Shown here one piece after another: positions 4,849-5,083 of a DNA stretch of 5,083 bases (within the stretch, counting starts at the first letter, position 1; each line of letters starts with the position of its first letter). The position numbers were made by a program, and so were the translations under genes. The stretch spans positions 1 to 5,083 of the forward strand of contig JAQVEQ010000200.1 of the NCBI GenBank assembly GCA_028697875.1, read 5' to 3'. This DNA is from Novosphingobium sp. GTDB taxonomy: Bacteria > Pseudomonadota > Alphaproteobacteria > Sphingomonadales > Sphingomonadaceae. The notes under the pieces are model-generated. The model did not search any database and was not told the DNA's origin. It worked only from the letters and a program-made list of their open reading frames with translations.

Positions 4849-5083
4849 ATGACTCAGACGCTGCTCCTGGAAACGGCCATCGACCGCTTCGGCCGCCTCG
4901 GTTTCGACGGGGCGAGCACGCGTGCGATCGCGGCGGCGGCGAAGACTACCATGTCGTCGATCACTTACCATTTCGGCGGCAAGGAAGGGCTGTACCCGGC
5001 CGCGGCCGAACATATCGGGCGGTCGATCGCCGAACACATGCAGCCGCATATGGACGCTGTCGAAGCGGCTTTTCCCCAGGGTC
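4849..5083 (+). CDS. TetR/AcrR-family transcriptional regulator, CecR-like, C-terminus beyond window
   Basis: The first 78 codons are present and the frame is still open at the right edge. The start is fixed because an in-frame TAG at 4819 precedes the ATG at 4849 with no other start between; the ribosome binding site is weak (AGG at about 4839-4842). Residues 5-47 form the standard TetR DNA-binding domain: LLETAIDRFGRLGFDGASTR, then helix-turn-helix AIAAAAKTTMSSITYHFGGKEGLY with the diagnostic Tyr-His-Phe-Gly-x-Lys-Glu-x-Leu-Tyr. The continuation AAAEHIGRSIAEHMQPHMDAV resembles the region after the HTH in E. coli CecR (YbiH), so the missing part may be a DUF1956-type ligand domain; this is from remembered similarity. 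It would be a ligand-released repressor, likely binding the palindrome at 4822-4835 and possibly controlling the neighbouring transporter and oxygenase. Confidence 0.9.
   Translation, partial: MTQTLLLETAIDRFGRLGFDGASTRAIAAAAKTTMSSITYHFGGKEGLYPAAAEHIGRSIAEHMQPHMDAVEAAFPQG

Noticed and set aside
4708..5049. Minus-strand open frame opposite the TetR gene (113 codons)
   Set aside because: It overlaps a clear TetR helix-turn-helix domain and the intergenic operator, has an Arg-rich product and no supporting motif.
1..5083. CRISPR arrays, insertion sequences, transposase genes, attachment sites
   Set aside because: No regularly spaced repeats, no transposase-like protein and no terminal inverted repeats with target duplication were seen.

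Overview
The window is GC-rich and densely coding. Codon use, Shine-Dalgarno sites and gene content fit an alphaproteobacterium, most likely a sphingomonad (Novosphingobium/Sphingobium type). This is a judgement from protein resemblance and composition; there is no rRNA or other phylogenetic marker. The first 13 bases are an exact match to the reverse complement of the common Illumina adapter end, so the left edge is the end of a short-read contig and not natural sequence.

Layout, left to right. Three genes lie on the minus strand. The first (785 to the left edge) is an exported DUF1214-like protein cut off by the contig end. The second (2061-976) is an unassigned 361-residue protein with an HxD...H pattern suggesting a non-heme iron dioxygenase of the phytanoyl-CoA dioxygenase/cupin type. 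The third (3303-2191) is a Rieske non-heme iron oxygenase resembling the 3-ketosteroid 9-alpha-hydroxylase oxygenase KshA. A 202-bp divergent control region (3304-3505) follows. It holds an imperfect 20-bp inverted repeat near the Rieske start and a possible promoter for the plus-strand gene. On the plus strand are a 12-helix MFS transporter of the monocarboxylate/oxalate-formate-like type (3506-4750), a GC-rich hairpin, and a TetR-family regulator (4849 to the right edge). The regulator is preceded by a perfect 14-bp palindrome that is probably its own operator, and it is cut off by the right edge after 78 residues.

How the genes may work together (inference): the MFS protein would import a small carboxylate or hydrophobic organic acid. 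The Rieske oxygenase, and perhaps the second iron enzyme, would oxidise it. The DUF1214 protein would act outside the cytoplasm, and the TetR protein would sense substrate or a CoA-thioester intermediate. No reductase or ferredoxin for the Rieske enzyme is present, so electrons must come from a partner encoded elsewhere. The substrate cannot be read from the sequence. KshA resemblance makes a steroid, terpenoid or other polycyclic compound a reasonable first guess, not a conclusion.

The best candidates for something undescribed are the unassigned HxD...H protein beside the Rieske oxygenase, the roughly 10-residue insertion inside the Rieske cluster-binding loop, and the two inverted-repeat operator candidates.
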